Source of the DNA: Stephanodiscus triporus
Taxonomy: Eukaryota > Bacillariophyta > Thalassiosirophyceae > Thalassiosirales > Thalassiosiraceae
Assembly: GCA_036939755.1 (NCBI GenBank)
Contig: JALLAZ010000697.1
Span: 1 to 12,723, forward strand
Direction of reading: 5' to 3'
DNA length: 12,723 nt
Made by a program: the position numbers and the translations under genes. Of the stretch, positions 1-8,486 are shown in pieces. Under the pieces are notes generated by a model, which made no database searches, was not told the origin of the DNA, and saw only the letters and a program-made list of their open reading frames with translations. Position 1 is the stretch's first letter. Each line of letters starts with the position of its first letter.

Positions 1-310
1 GGCAGGAGGTAGGCTAGCTAAAAAATTCTCAATTATTACCCAACTCGTAGTAACATGGAGAGTAGTTGATCACTTTTAATTTTGGTGACATATTATATTT
101 CCCAAACAATTAGCTCGTTTTCCCTTGTCTACTATTAGTGTCTTGGTCACCACAAAATGGCCCAGCACTGATCGTACGATTTTATTACCTAGAGTACACA
201 TCATACATTCGACGTTGGCTCCGTCCTTCTACCTCATATCCTCTTTCCACTCTGAAGTCACCTACTTCTTCTACCATCTCATGCAATCAAACAGTTAAAT
301 AGGGGGCGTC
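1..310 (+). promoter_or_regulatory. 5' flank and presumed promoter of the FCP1 gene
   Basis: No protein-like reading frame is visible here. The last ~100 bases before the ATG at 311 are pyrimidine-rich (about 218-290), as is common around transcription starts of small eukaryotic genomes. The ATG has G at -3 (gtcATG). I see no clear TATA box and do not assign a start site. Confidence 0.4.
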
Positions 311-3300
311 ATGATATCATCATCATCCCCCAACGAAGCTATCCCTGTCAAGCTTCCAATTCCTCCAGCGGCGCCATCTTTACCAACTGATGCCGTCGCT
401 GCACGTGCACTAAAATCGTTGAGCGATGAGGCCATGCCGTCGTCATTAGACGTGCACATAAGGTGGGCGGTCGAATCAGGGAACATCGTCCATAAGGGGG
501 AAAAAATTGCTCAATTGTTCTATACGTTTCATGGCATGCCACCGCCGCCGCCGAGCAGTACGTCATCTGCCGCAAATAACGGCAATGCAATTATTCGCGC
601 CAGGCGAATAAATCAAGCGATGCAGTTTCCAGAAACATCAAACACAATACGCGTGAACAGCGATGCATCGCCGAAAGAAGTTATCTGCCTAGAAATCCGT
701 TCTCCATCCAATGGTTTCCTCCGAGTGCTCTTCAAAAAAGCCTCTGCGTCCAATGCCGTTCACATCAATCAAACGGGGCATCATCCCGAACTTTCAGTGA
801 TTAATTTGATTCTTGCAGCTATCGAACCATGCGAGCATCCCGCTGTGGTGGGTGGAATGTGTGTTGTTTGCGGCGCGGATATGAGGGGGCCACCTGATGG
901 CAAAGTACAAATGGAAAATCCAATCCACCTGAAAAAAAAAGATGACCCCGCACTGCGTACTAAACATGTTCAATCGCAACAGCAAAAACAAGGGACAGTT
1001 GGCACGAAAGAGCAACAGATTATTGATAAACAGAGGAAATTAGCTGCTTCAATAGCGCCATCATCAGAATTAGTTATTGATGTTGACGATGAAGAGATTG
1101 CAAATCTTGACATGGATGCAGCCATATCTTTTCCTCCCAACGCTTCAAACAATACCGCAAATCGAGCTCCCCAGCCGATAGGCACAAAAACAAAGCCGAA
1201 ATTGCAACCCACGGTGACGAGGTCGTTGTCATCATTGCTATCAGGGGCCAGAGCAACTCATAAACTGCAGGAAACCCCTAAACAAAAACAGCCACCAAAT
1301 CGACATCCTAGACCGACTGCTATTAATCTTTCCTCACACGTGATAGACGACTCTCAAATGACAAAAATGACCGTTTCGGGTGGAGTCACAATCGCCATCT
1401 CCAAATCGGAGGCAAAAAATATATCAGAAGTATCCTCTAGAAAGCTGAGAGAAGAGAGGAAGCTTTGTTTGGTGTTGGATTTAGACCATACATTACTTCA
1501 TGCTACAGATGACTATCGCGCTGGACGATTTGTTGCCGATATGGTATTTGCAGGGGACAAAGATTCGGATGAAAAAGAAGACGAAGATGATAAGACATCG
1601 CAAGTTTGCAAACCAAAGACAAAGCCGAATCCCGAAAAAAGAGAGGACGTACGTTCCATTTTGCTACCAGTTGAATTGCCCCCTCTACAGCAACAGTTGT
1701 ACGTCCAACAAAAGCTCCAACAGCAGAAGCTGGAGAAAACCAAGTTCTGCTTATCGCCACTGCCGCAGCAAATGCAAGGCACAAATCCTTGCATAATCAT
1801 GCGTCACTTTATCAAACTCCGACCGCATCTAAAAGAATTTTTCTCACAAATCCAATCCACCTACCAGCTTTCTGTGTACACTGCCGGAACTCGATCCTAC
1901 GCCGAACAAGTTGCTTTGATGATATGTCGTCATTTGGTTGGCGCAACATTGGATGAAGAGGGATTGAATGAATTGCGAATGAAAGTCAGAGATAAGGATG
2001 AGGAGTGCAGGAGATTTAAAGCAAGAGTTGGGAGAATTAGTCAGCTGAAATTGGCTAAAATGTCGGAGCCTGCGTTAAAAGTAGACTCAAACAAGAGTTC
2101 ATCAAAAAAATCTGTTTCTTTTGGTGGTAGTGCCGACAACAATGCTCACAACGAAATTGATGTTGATGTCGAGGACAGCAAGTTTGCATCATCATCCTTT
2201 TCAAATAAGCGAACGCACCCAAAGTCTTCTGAAGTTGATACAACGCACATCCCCAAGAAAAAGAAGGATCTACACTTTTCTGTTCGTAATTCCAATGAGA
2301 CAGAATATGATAAAGGAAATAGTGAAGATGTTGATCCAGCACAAGAGAGGGATAGATTACGAAAGGAGTTAGAAGGGGCAGAAAAGTTAGAGGTTGAAGC
2401 CATAGGGCTCAGGAGGAAGATATTTGGCTCACGCATTGTTTCCAGGACAGATGTAGGCGACCTAGGCATGGGGGTAAAGAGCCTAAACCGAGTGTTTCCC
2501 TGCGGTGGGGCGATGGTAAGACCCTGGTTTACTTCATTTTGTCGTCTATCTATTTACTAGACCTCATACTAAGTTGACTTATATTTTGTATGAAGGCTGC
2601 AATTCTTGATGATAGAGAAGATGTGTGGGCAAACGCCGAAGGCAATGTCACAGGAAGACCCGGCGAGCCGCCGGACAATCTGCTTCTTGCAAAGCCGTAT
2701 CATTGGGAGCCGTTCAGTGGCTACGCTGATGTCAATAATGCTTCTGGGCAGGATCTATCATCCACAAGCGATGGCGCTCAGCATCTTGCAGGTGGCAAAC
2801 TTGATGAAACAGAGGATGATTCACAGTTGCTCTGGACTGCCGATATTTTGCGGCGCCTTCATGAGCGATACTATTCGACTTCTCTATCGAACAAAGAAAG
2901 AGATAGAGCAACTGTCCCTAGCTTACTGCAAACAATGAGGAAAGAAACATTAATGAGATTTCCACGAGCGAAGATTGTTTTTAGTGGGCTTATTCCCATC
3001 AACAAGCAAAATAAGCAGACACACATTCGGCCGCATGTAGTCCGATATGCAGAAGAGCTTGGAGCAGAAGTCCTTCCTGGCATATCCAATGAAGTTACTC
3101 ATGTTGTAGCCGCTAGAGATCGATCGGAGAAGATATCTCAGGCGAGGAAACAGGTTCCAGGATGCTTCATTGTCCACACATCGTGGCTTATGGAATGTTA
3201 CTGGAGTATCACTCGGAGAGATGTGGAACCTCATCACATGGGGCCATTGCCTTCTCGGCTTGCAAAGCAACGCAGCGGAGAAGAATCAGACGAGGATGAT

Positions 3301-3357
3301 TCTGAAGATGACTTCGCAGAAGATTTGGCGAAAGAAATGACGATGTCAGGGAAGTGA
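311..3357 (+). CDS. FCP1: FCP1-type RNA polymerase II CTD phosphatase (2 exons)
   Basis: Join 311-2515 and 2596-3357, giving 988 residues. The family removes phosphate from the heptad-repeat tail of the largest Pol II subunit in the nucleus, recycling the polymerase. Seen in order: an N-terminal lipoyl-like segment (about 48-145); the FCP1 knuckle EPCEHP...GMCVVCGAD (172-190), close to human GCSHP...GLCAECGQD; catalytic DLDHTLLHAT with D390, D392 and T394 (the DxDxT motif); KLRPHLKEF (502-510); YTAGTRSYA (523-531); GSRIVSRTD (706-714); FPCGGAM joined across the intron to AAILDDREDVW (ending at W746); a BRCT domain (about 855-950) with Trp932; and an acidic tail. Two insertions, about 110 residues after DxDxT and about 170 residues after YTAGTRSYA, separate motifs that are much closer in the human enzyme. 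Lysine run 649-652 may be a nuclear signal. The knuckle, phosphatase and BRCT order makes the call firm; a small CTD phosphatase would lack the knuckle and BRCT. Confidence 0.95.
2516..2595 (+). other. Intron of the FCP1 gene (80 bases, phase 0)
   Basis: Donor GTAAGA follows codon 735 (ATG, 2513-2515) and the acceptor is ...TATGAAG ending at 2595. The intron carries an in-frame stop at 2558-2560 and its length is not a multiple of 3, so retention would truncate the protein. Splicing restores the family motif FPCGGAM-AAILDDREDVW, which aligns with human FPCGDSM-VCIIDDREDVW. This is strong internal evidence for these exact borders. Confidence 0.9.
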
Positions 3358-3365
3358 CCAAGAAG

Positions 3366-3783
3366 CTACTTATCGTACTGTAATTTCAACATCGTTTGAA
3401 CTTTATCGGGGTCCCCAATTTTCTCCCAATCAGAATGGTAGAATAGGAGGTACCCCGAGTAAAGCTCAAACGATGTTGAAATCTCTTTGTCCACTGATAT
3501 GACCTCGATGAACATCAGCATCATGTCACCCACGTCCTCATCTTCAATATGCGTCACTTCAAAGCGCAGCCTGCTGCACTACCCCCCATCCGGTACCCCC
3601 TTTATCTTTCGCCACCACCACTTCCTTTGAATGCAGTGACAATTCCACGCACAACAAATACGACTTACTCATCTCCCGTGGTACAGTTGCTCTTCCTTCG
3701 CGGCCGATATCTTTGCCTGTCATCGTCCTTGATAACGCCCTCTCCCACTCATAAACAAATCGCCAACGAAATGCCCTTGTTGT
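3366..3783 (-). other. Unidentified minus-strand split reading frame with a +1 frame change
   Basis: Two minus-strand frames overlap. The first is open from 3783 and has an ATG at 3723; it ends in TGA at 3561-3559 after ...GWGVVQQAAL. The second, +1 relative to it, runs from 3578 to a TAG at 3368-3366 and reads RFEVTHIEDEDVGDMML onward, ending LKLQYDK. Both have the composition of real protein, with mixed charged and hydrophobic residues and no low complexity. Joined from the ATG they would give about 118 residues. The join lies at CTT-TGA. I recognise no family. Options are a decayed gene, a gene with an unseen intron, a sequencing error, or a recoded gene. It would end tail-to-tail 8 bases from the FCP1 stop. 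Its second frame contains the inverted repeat, which argues for caution. Confidence 0.3.
3383..3482. repeat. Inverted repeat with ~30-bp arms and 39-base spacer
   Basis: Left arm 3383-3412 and right arm 3452-3482 are reverse complements except for one mismatch and one single-base bulge. The spacer is 3413-3451. Read as minus-strand RNA, the mismatch becomes a U-G wobble, leaving only the bulge. The feature begins 26 bases past the FCP1 stop, so it would lie in that gene's 3' UTR on the plus strand, or inside a minus-strand reading frame. It may be a terminal hairpin, a small-RNA precursor, a tiny foldback element, or a local duplication with inversion. Confidence 0.85.
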
Positions 3784-4300
3784 TTACTCTATTTTTTTTT
3801 GAGATGGCTCATAACGTAGTTGTACTTTGGCTGAGACTTTACATGTGGCCTCTTGAAATCGAAAAAAAATACGTCACATTCAATCCTCATTGACCTAGTT
3901 CAGGCAGGATGTGATTCTATTCCTAGAGAGATTTCACATGGAATGACAGAGCTATCATGATACTGAACCTACACCCGCCAAGTTAAGGACTTATGAGTAG
4001 CTCTTTCATTTACTGAAGACCAAGAGCAATCTGAACTCGACCAAACTTCGACATTTATGCTTGGACGTTGCTTAAATTTCTCTGCGACTCATGTTCTCAA
4101 GGCAGATGCTCAAGCTAATGGAAGATTCATTTATTCATTCTTCAGTGTCTGATGTTGATATTCCAGCGTTATGGATACTAGTATTCCGACAGCGTCATCA
4201 ACCCTTCTGCTGCTAACCCTGCGGATTCTTCTTTGAATGTGCATCATTACGCATATGGCTCTATCATAGATGACGAGGAATGAAAATAAAGATTACTGAC
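3784..4300. other. Non-coding stretch, nothing firm seen
   Basis: AT-rich DNA with short T-runs near 3790 and A-runs near 3861. Stops are frequent in all six frames and I see no tRNA-like cloverleaf or tandem repeat. Short open segments on the minus strand are too small to interpret. Confidence 0.5.
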
Positions 4301-4498
4301 TTATTTTGACCGAAACAGATACTTGCTGTAAGGTCGCATGTCAGCTAAAATGACAACCTCCCCAACCTCAATATTACACACAGTCCTCGAGCATGGTTTC
4401 CCCGCATCCCTCCGATACATCCATTCCACACGCAGCTCAGTTCGACTTTGCAGCAGATATCGGCGTGGATGATTGAACTTGTGCAGATATTCAATACC
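4301..4498 (-). other. Possible minus-strand exon or gene relic, unidentified
   Basis: A 65-codon open minus-strand frame runs from just after a TAG at 4501-4499 to a TAA at 4303-4301. It reads like protein: GIEYLHKFNHPRRYLLQ near its start, then ELRVEWMYRRDAGKP, then GEVVILADMRPYSKYLF before the stop. The first ATG is at residue 27, so if real it is more likely a terminal exon; the frame begins right after an AG that could be a splice acceptor. It lies 200 bases beyond the stop of the 4699-7002 gene on the same strand, so an alternative last exon of that gene cannot be excluded. I do not recognise a family. Confidence 0.22.
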
Positions 4499-4698
4499 CT
4501 ATCATGAACTCTCGGCAATTCATCACACACCTTAGTAGTCAAACCCTTCGTATCAAGTCTTCGTCGTACCCTCAGTAGATTTCCAAATCAATCTCACTGC
4601 TGACAATGGGTTCAGCACTTGTCAGTGTAGGGATACTAAATCGTCTCTCTGATGAGCAGACGGCAAGAACAAACGGTAGCGCTTCCCATCACATAAAA
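4499..4698. other. Presumed 3' flank of the UPF3-like gene
   Basis: This stretch lies directly downstream (on the minus strand) of the 4699-7002 stop codon, so it should hold at least the start of that gene's 3' UTR. I see no coding potential better than chance and no clear polyadenylation hexamer on the minus strand. Confidence 0.35.
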
Positions 4699-7002
4699 TC
4701 AGCTAGGACGAGTTGCGCCATTAACACCGACCTTCTTCAGCAGCATGGCCCCAGAAGAGGGCATCGAAGATCCACTTCTCTTGCTTCCTCCGCCGCCGCC
4801 ACCACCACCGCCACCACCACCGCTACCACTGCCCGCAGGACGACTCGAAGGTGCCGTGCTGGATGGCTTCTTCGTTCGTACTACCTCCTTCTTCCGCGTC
4901 CTCAAAGACTCCTTCTTCGACTTGAGTTTTTCCTTTCGTGTCTTTTCATTGCGGGCGGCGGCTGCAGCTGCACGCGCCTTGGCTCGAGCAGCCTCAGCCT
5001 CAGCCCGCGCTTTATCGATCTCGGCTTGCTTTGCACGCAGGTGCACTACAATCGCCGACAATGGGCGACCTTCCTCGTCGACAGCTATAGGTTCCTTTGC
5101 TGCAGAGATAGACTTATTATCCCCAATTTTCTTTGCATCAGTACCTTTTTCAGTAGGTGGGATGGAGCCATTCTGAAGCGATTCCATGTACGCCTTGTAA
5201 TCATCCGATTTTTCAATGGTAGAGTCGTATCGATCAGCGCGTGAATCATCACCTCCCCTGCCACGTACTGTTTTGACAATGCCACCAGTAGACTTGGTAC
5301 CATCATGCTCTGCAACAAGGTTACTCAGAGTGTCCCCATCCATCAACGACCTCACCATGGAGCAAGGATGCCCCTTCCACGTTTTCTGCGATGGTGATTT
5401 CAACACTTCCCAATAGAAATGAGATGCATCCTTCCTTACTTTTGCAGCATGCACCTTCATTGCTTCGATGGTACGATCCACGAGGACACGGCTGCGCGCC
5501 ACAGCGCGAGAGCGTTCATTAAGCGAAAGTACGGGATAGTATGGTATCTGTGGTTCAACCTTTTTTGCGGGCGAGGGAGGTTTGGAGCAATTGTATTTTT
5601 CGGCATCTGTCGCATGTTGTTCTTCATCCTTGACCATTCTCACCTCCTTGTTCTCTCCTCCAGCTGTTTCATCATAGGCACCAGCTTGATTTTTTGCAGC
5701 ATTGATTCTCTCCAAATATTTCTCCGCCGCCATCTTCCCCGCATCACGGCATGTCTCTTTGAACAACAAACACGGATCAGGTGGGTACAATGCCAACTGA
5801 ACCTTGCCTCCAATTTCACCACGTCGCTTGGATTTTTTCACCGGTGACACAGACAAAACACGGATGCGAATACCTGGGAAATGATTATTCAGGCTCTGCT
5901 GCTGTTGTTTTGCAACATAAGGCTCGTCGGAGGTCCTCAGTTTTTCAATACCCCTGGTAACAGCCGTGACAGAAGATGTTTCATCTTTCTTGAAAAGAAG
6001 TTCATCATCAATAGTACCGTAGGTTTGTTCATCGGCTGGCACATTGAATCCAATTGGTTCACCAGTTTTGCCTTCATCTACCTTTGTCTTCGTCTTATCA
6101 GCTAATAACCTTCTTTCCCCTGTTACTCTTTCGGCAAGACTTACTTCGACGACACTTTCTTCATCAAGAATAATTCGCCCACCAACGTAACGGAGGTAAT
6201 GTTTGCCACATTGCTGCATCGTTTGGGCCATTACCGTGTCAACTATCCAGTTAATGCTGCTCGAATCCGTCATCTTTTTGTCTGTATTGTTGGTGGTCAT
6301 GAAATTCGTCACAATGTCATGTGAGGTGGGAAGCAGTGATGTTCGATCAGAGGGTAATTCAGTTGGCTTTTCTTCGTAGATCCATCCATAAGAAAAAGAC
6401 GTGGACTTTGGCACAGATGCAGCAGCCCCTCCTGCTCCGCCATCACCACTCGCACTATTCACCGCAGCAGCTTCGGCAAACATGCTCTTGGCGGCATCAA
6501 ATTCCTCCTTCTCCAACTTCCACGCCATCGTGTACGCATCAGATTCGATGGTGCCATCAGATGGAAAGGCCCCATCCAAAAATTTTCGGACGGAAGTCAA
6601 AATTCCCTCGATTGTAGAGTGTTTGGTGCCGTCGCCAATATTGCGCAATGTCAACTTGACATGTGGGAGTTGTAGCGGGGAAGCACTCGGCTTGAATCGC
6701 GATGATACGTTTCCACTACCACCACCACCACCTCCAGATCCACGTCCTCCACCCCCGCCACCTCGACGCCTTGCACCGCCCTTGTTTCCACCGCCTCGTC
6801 CTGCCGCTGACGACGGTGCCGTCGTCGATCCACCACTGCCTCCTTTGCCGGGTGCATCCTTCGAGCCGTTGCTATTACTGCTGGACTGCGGCCCACTAGC
6901 TCCACCTCCACCACCTCGCTTTCGATTTCGTTTCTTCTTAACGCCATTGCCCCCTCCCCCTTGGGCGGTGCTGGGGGCGAAGGACTTCGCGACGTCAGCC
7001 AT
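4699..7002 (-). CDS. Glycine-rich basic protein, possibly UPF3-like (nonsense-mediated decay)
   Basis: A single 767-residue frame whose ATG (7002-7000) sits in accATGG, a strong context. Residues 1-100 are low complexity: Gly runs with Arg/Lys clusters, RGG-like and probably RNA-binding. A short structured segment follows at about 113-145 (VKLTLRNIGDGT...), resembling the first strand and helix of an RRM. A second conserved-looking block lies at about 377-432 (GIRIRVLSV...LYPPDPCLLFKE). Residues 593-710 recall the UPF3 middle region: STIEKSDDYKAYMESLQ resembles GTIDDDPEYRKFLES of human UPF3B, then RPLSAIVVHLRAKQ resembles TPLLSFLKNKQ, then a long Ala/Arg/Lys/Glu helix to about 706. A polyglycine run (728-739) precedes the C-terminus. 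UPF3 couples exon-junction complexes to UPF2/UPF1. Against it: the RRM is poorly recognisable and there are long unmatched blocks. The existence of the gene is near certain; the family is tentative. Confidence 0.85.
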   Translation of the reverse strand: MADVAKSFAPSTAQGGGGNGVKKKRNRKRGGGGGASGPQSSSNSNGSKDAPGKGGSGGSTTAPSSAAGRGGGNKGGARRRGGGGGGRGSGGGGGGSGNVSSRFKPSASPLQLPHVKLTLRNIGDGTKHSTIEGILTSVRKFLDGAFPSDGTIESDAYTMAWKLEKEEFDAAKSMFAEAAAVNSASGDGGAGGAAASVPKSTSFSYGWIYEEKPTELPSDRTSLLPTSHDIVTNFMTTNNTDKKMTDSSSINWIVDTVMAQTMQQCGKHYLRYVGGRIILDEESVVEVSLAERVTGERRLLADKTKTKVDEGKTGEPIGFNVPADEQTYGTIDDELLFKKDETSSVTAVTRGIEKLRTSDEPYVAKQQQQSLNNHFPGIRIRVLSVSPVKKSKRRGEIGGKVQLALYPPDPCLLFKETCRDAGKMAAEKYLERINAAKNQAGAYDETAGGENKEVRMVKDEEQHATDAEKYNCSKPPSPAKKVEPQIPYYPVLSLNERSRAVARSRVLVDRTIEAMKVHAAKVRKDASHFYWEVLKSPSQKTWKGHPCSMVRSLMDGDTLSNLVAEHDGTKSTGGIVKTVRGRGGDDSRADRYDSTIEKSDDYKAYMESLQNGSIPPTEKGTDAKKIGDNKSISAAKEPIAVDEEGRPLSAIVVHLRAKQAEIDKARAEAEAARAKARAAAAAARNEKTRKEKLKSKKESLRTRKKEVVRTKKPSSTAPSSRPAGSGSGGGGGGGGGGGGSKRSGSSMPSSGAMLLKKVGVNGATRPS
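4785..4835. repeat. GCC/ACC trinucleotide-like tract coding polyglycine
   Basis: Imperfect runs of ccg, cca and gcc triplets on the plus strand encode Gly(n) near residues 728-739 of the minus-strand gene. Mixed third bases (GGC, GGT, GGA) suggest the glycine run is kept at the protein level rather than being a recent pure slippage expansion. Confidence 0.7.
6716..6980. repeat. Compositionally biased Gly/Arg-coding region
   Basis: Runs of CCA/CCG/CCT triplets on the plus strand correspond to the N-terminal Gly/Arg/Ser-rich tail of the minus-strand protein. The bias opens long proline-rich frames on the opposite strand, which are artefacts of the composition. Confidence 0.65.
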
Positions 7003-7595
7003 GGTCCACTCTCCTGTTGTTGGCAGGGGTTACAATACGAACTACCACTGTACGTACCTAACGTACACATAAATTTGTTGGGATTTTGAACCGAGAGAAT
7101 GCTTAAGTACCATTTTCGGTTCGATACACTTGTGTACTCCTCTGCTCTGTCCACCAAGGAAACGATGGTTTCTGCTCATCTTCCGACTGAACACTCAGCA
7201 AAACCATCTAAGGATACAAATAATAATGATGAAATGTCTCTTAATTGTTCCGAGGGACTCCGGATGCAGCCAACTCAGACTTAGATACCAAAGAGAGTGC
7301 TCCAATAAAAAAGATAAGTGCAGTGTGATTGAGAGATTGTTGTTAATAAAATCTGGCTGGGCGGGCGGAATTCACACAAAAGCTTCACTCCATTAGCATT
7401 GAAATCATGATATACAATTCGTCCCACTCTAATGAGTAGATACAATACTACATAAACCATCCACCCAGAGATTGGGACGATGCAGTGGATTGTGATTTGT
7501 AAGATTCTTACTCTTAAGCAGATGATGACCTAGTCAAAACATATTTGTTATTTGAAAGAAAACAGTATCCTTGTGAGCTGTGTGTTTCCTCTTGT
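7003..7595 (-). promoter_or_regulatory. Intergenic region: promoter of the UPF3-like gene and 3' flank of the methyltransferase
   Basis: Both flanking genes run on the minus strand, so this 593-base gap must hold the 3' UTR of the 7596-8486 gene (right part) and the promoter of the 4699-7002 gene (left part). Short open frames here lack protein-like composition. An ACGTAC-containing palindromic spot lies near 7051-7068. No RNA gene is apparent. Confidence 0.45.
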
Positions 7596-8486
7596 TCAAA
7601 GGTGTCCATCATCCACAACTTGACTCCATTCTCTTCTCTTCCAAACAAAACAGCCCGCCCTCAAATCATCGCTCCCGTCTCTCAGCCATTCCCATTCATC
7701 ATCCCCAAATGTCTCTCGCCTCAATGCCTCAGGCACCACACCAGAACAACTAATGAGTATCCCACCCCTCTTGATGACGCGGGCAATTTCTTTCACAGAC
7801 TGTTCAAGGTTTCCGTCTCCCGACAGGTAAATTGCGTCCAGTGCTCCTTTTTCTACGATGATATCGAAGGATTCCTTCCACTCCGCGGGTAGCGATCGAG
7901 CATCTTCTTCCCTCAACTCAACTCCGTCCAAATCGCTGCCCATGGGGAGATAACCCAACAACTCGCGTTGGCGCTCTATGGCGCCGGAGCTGTAGTCGAA
8001 CGCCGTCAGGCAGCGATATCCCGCGTTGTAAAAATCTAGCAAAATCGGATCATTCCCACACCCCGGAATGAGGATGGATAGTTGCGACTTTTCAATTGCC
8101 GTCGATGTCGATTCGGCCACGTCGAATATATACTCCTGGAGGAACGGCTTTATCGCGTCGTAGCCGTTGTAGTACCAAGAGTATTCGTCTGCAGAAAACT
8201 CGCCCATGCCCTCGTACATGGCGTCCCAATACGCCTTGGTTCCGAATTGCGAACGCGCGTCGGCATCTCCTTCGTCGCCCCCACGGTACTTGGTGTAGTC
8301 TTTGTCGAATTCCGACGACGAGGTTGTGAATTGATGTAACTTTTGATGATTATGTTTTGGCCTTCGGCGGCGATGCCGTGCCAACGCTGGGAAATTGCCA
8401 TAGCAACAAGTTGTCGCGAAAGTCAGCGATGCTCGATCAATCACATTACGCGTGTTAGGAATGTATTTCATGCTCGTAAGCTGCAT
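7596..8486 (-). CDS. Class I SAM-dependent methyltransferase, METTL13/EEF1AKMT4-like
   Basis: A 296-residue, single-exon protein. Residues 1-60 hold only one acidic residue and many Arg, Lys, His, Ser and Thr, with RHRRRRPKHNHQK near 38-50. This looks like a mitochondrial presequence; no diatom plastid ASAF-type motif is seen. The domain follows: YWDAMY (86-91), EYSWYY (101-106, matching the YDWF position of relatives), motif I ILIPGCGND (138-146), motif II FDYS (163-166), EEDARSLP (193-200) and motif IV FDIIVEKGALDA (207-218), the EKGxLDA signature of this family, then a motif-V-like strand GGILISCSG. Relatives methylate lysines of elongation factor 1A (EEF1AKMT4, METTL13) or mitochondrial citrate synthase (METTL12/CSKMT). 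The leader would fit the last role, but the substrate cannot be read from the sequence. The ATG at 8486 is the first after an upstream in-frame stop; Met6 is an alternative. It diverges from RAE1. Confidence 0.88.
   Translation of the reverse strand: MQLTSMKYIPNTRNVIDRASLTFATTCCYGNFPALARHRRRRPKHNHQKLHQFTTSSSEFDKDYTKYRGGDEGDADARSQFGTKAYWDAMYEGMGEFSADEYSWYYNGYDAIKPFLQEYIFDVAESTSTAIEKSQLSILIPGCGNDPILLDFYNAGYRCLTAFDYSSGAIERQRELLGYLPMGSDLDGVELREEDARSLPAEWKESFDIIVEKGALDAIYLSGDGNLEQSVKEIARVIKRGGILISCSGVVPEALRRETFGDDEWEWLRDGSDDLRAGCFVWKRREWSQVVDDGHL

Noticed and set aside
3366..3783. The idea that the split frame is ornithine decarboxylase antizyme
   Set aside because: The frame arrangement fits, but the second frame is only about 65 residues and lacks the antizyme core pattern (an LLE.AEE-like helix and a later FxxVGF-like strand).
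4606..5244. A 212-residue plus-strand frame rich in Ala/Thr/Arg/Leu
   Set aside because: It opens because of the triplet bias opposite polyglycine and the Ala/Arg helix of the 4699-7002 gene. The composition is unlike a folded protein.
6401..7072. A 223-residue proline-rich plus-strand reading frame
   Set aside because: It is the exact antisense of the Gly/Arg-rich N-terminus of the minus-strand gene; its prolines come from the complement of glycine codons, and the minus-strand frame extends far beyond it.
7119..7128. A GGTTCGATAC stretch resembling a tRNA B box
   Set aside because: No matching A box or acceptor and anticodon stems can be folded around it.
7099..7396. Two overlapping small plus-strand frames between the minus-strand genes
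   Set aside because: They have no motif, the composition is random-looking, and they lie in the flank of two well-supported minus-strand genes.
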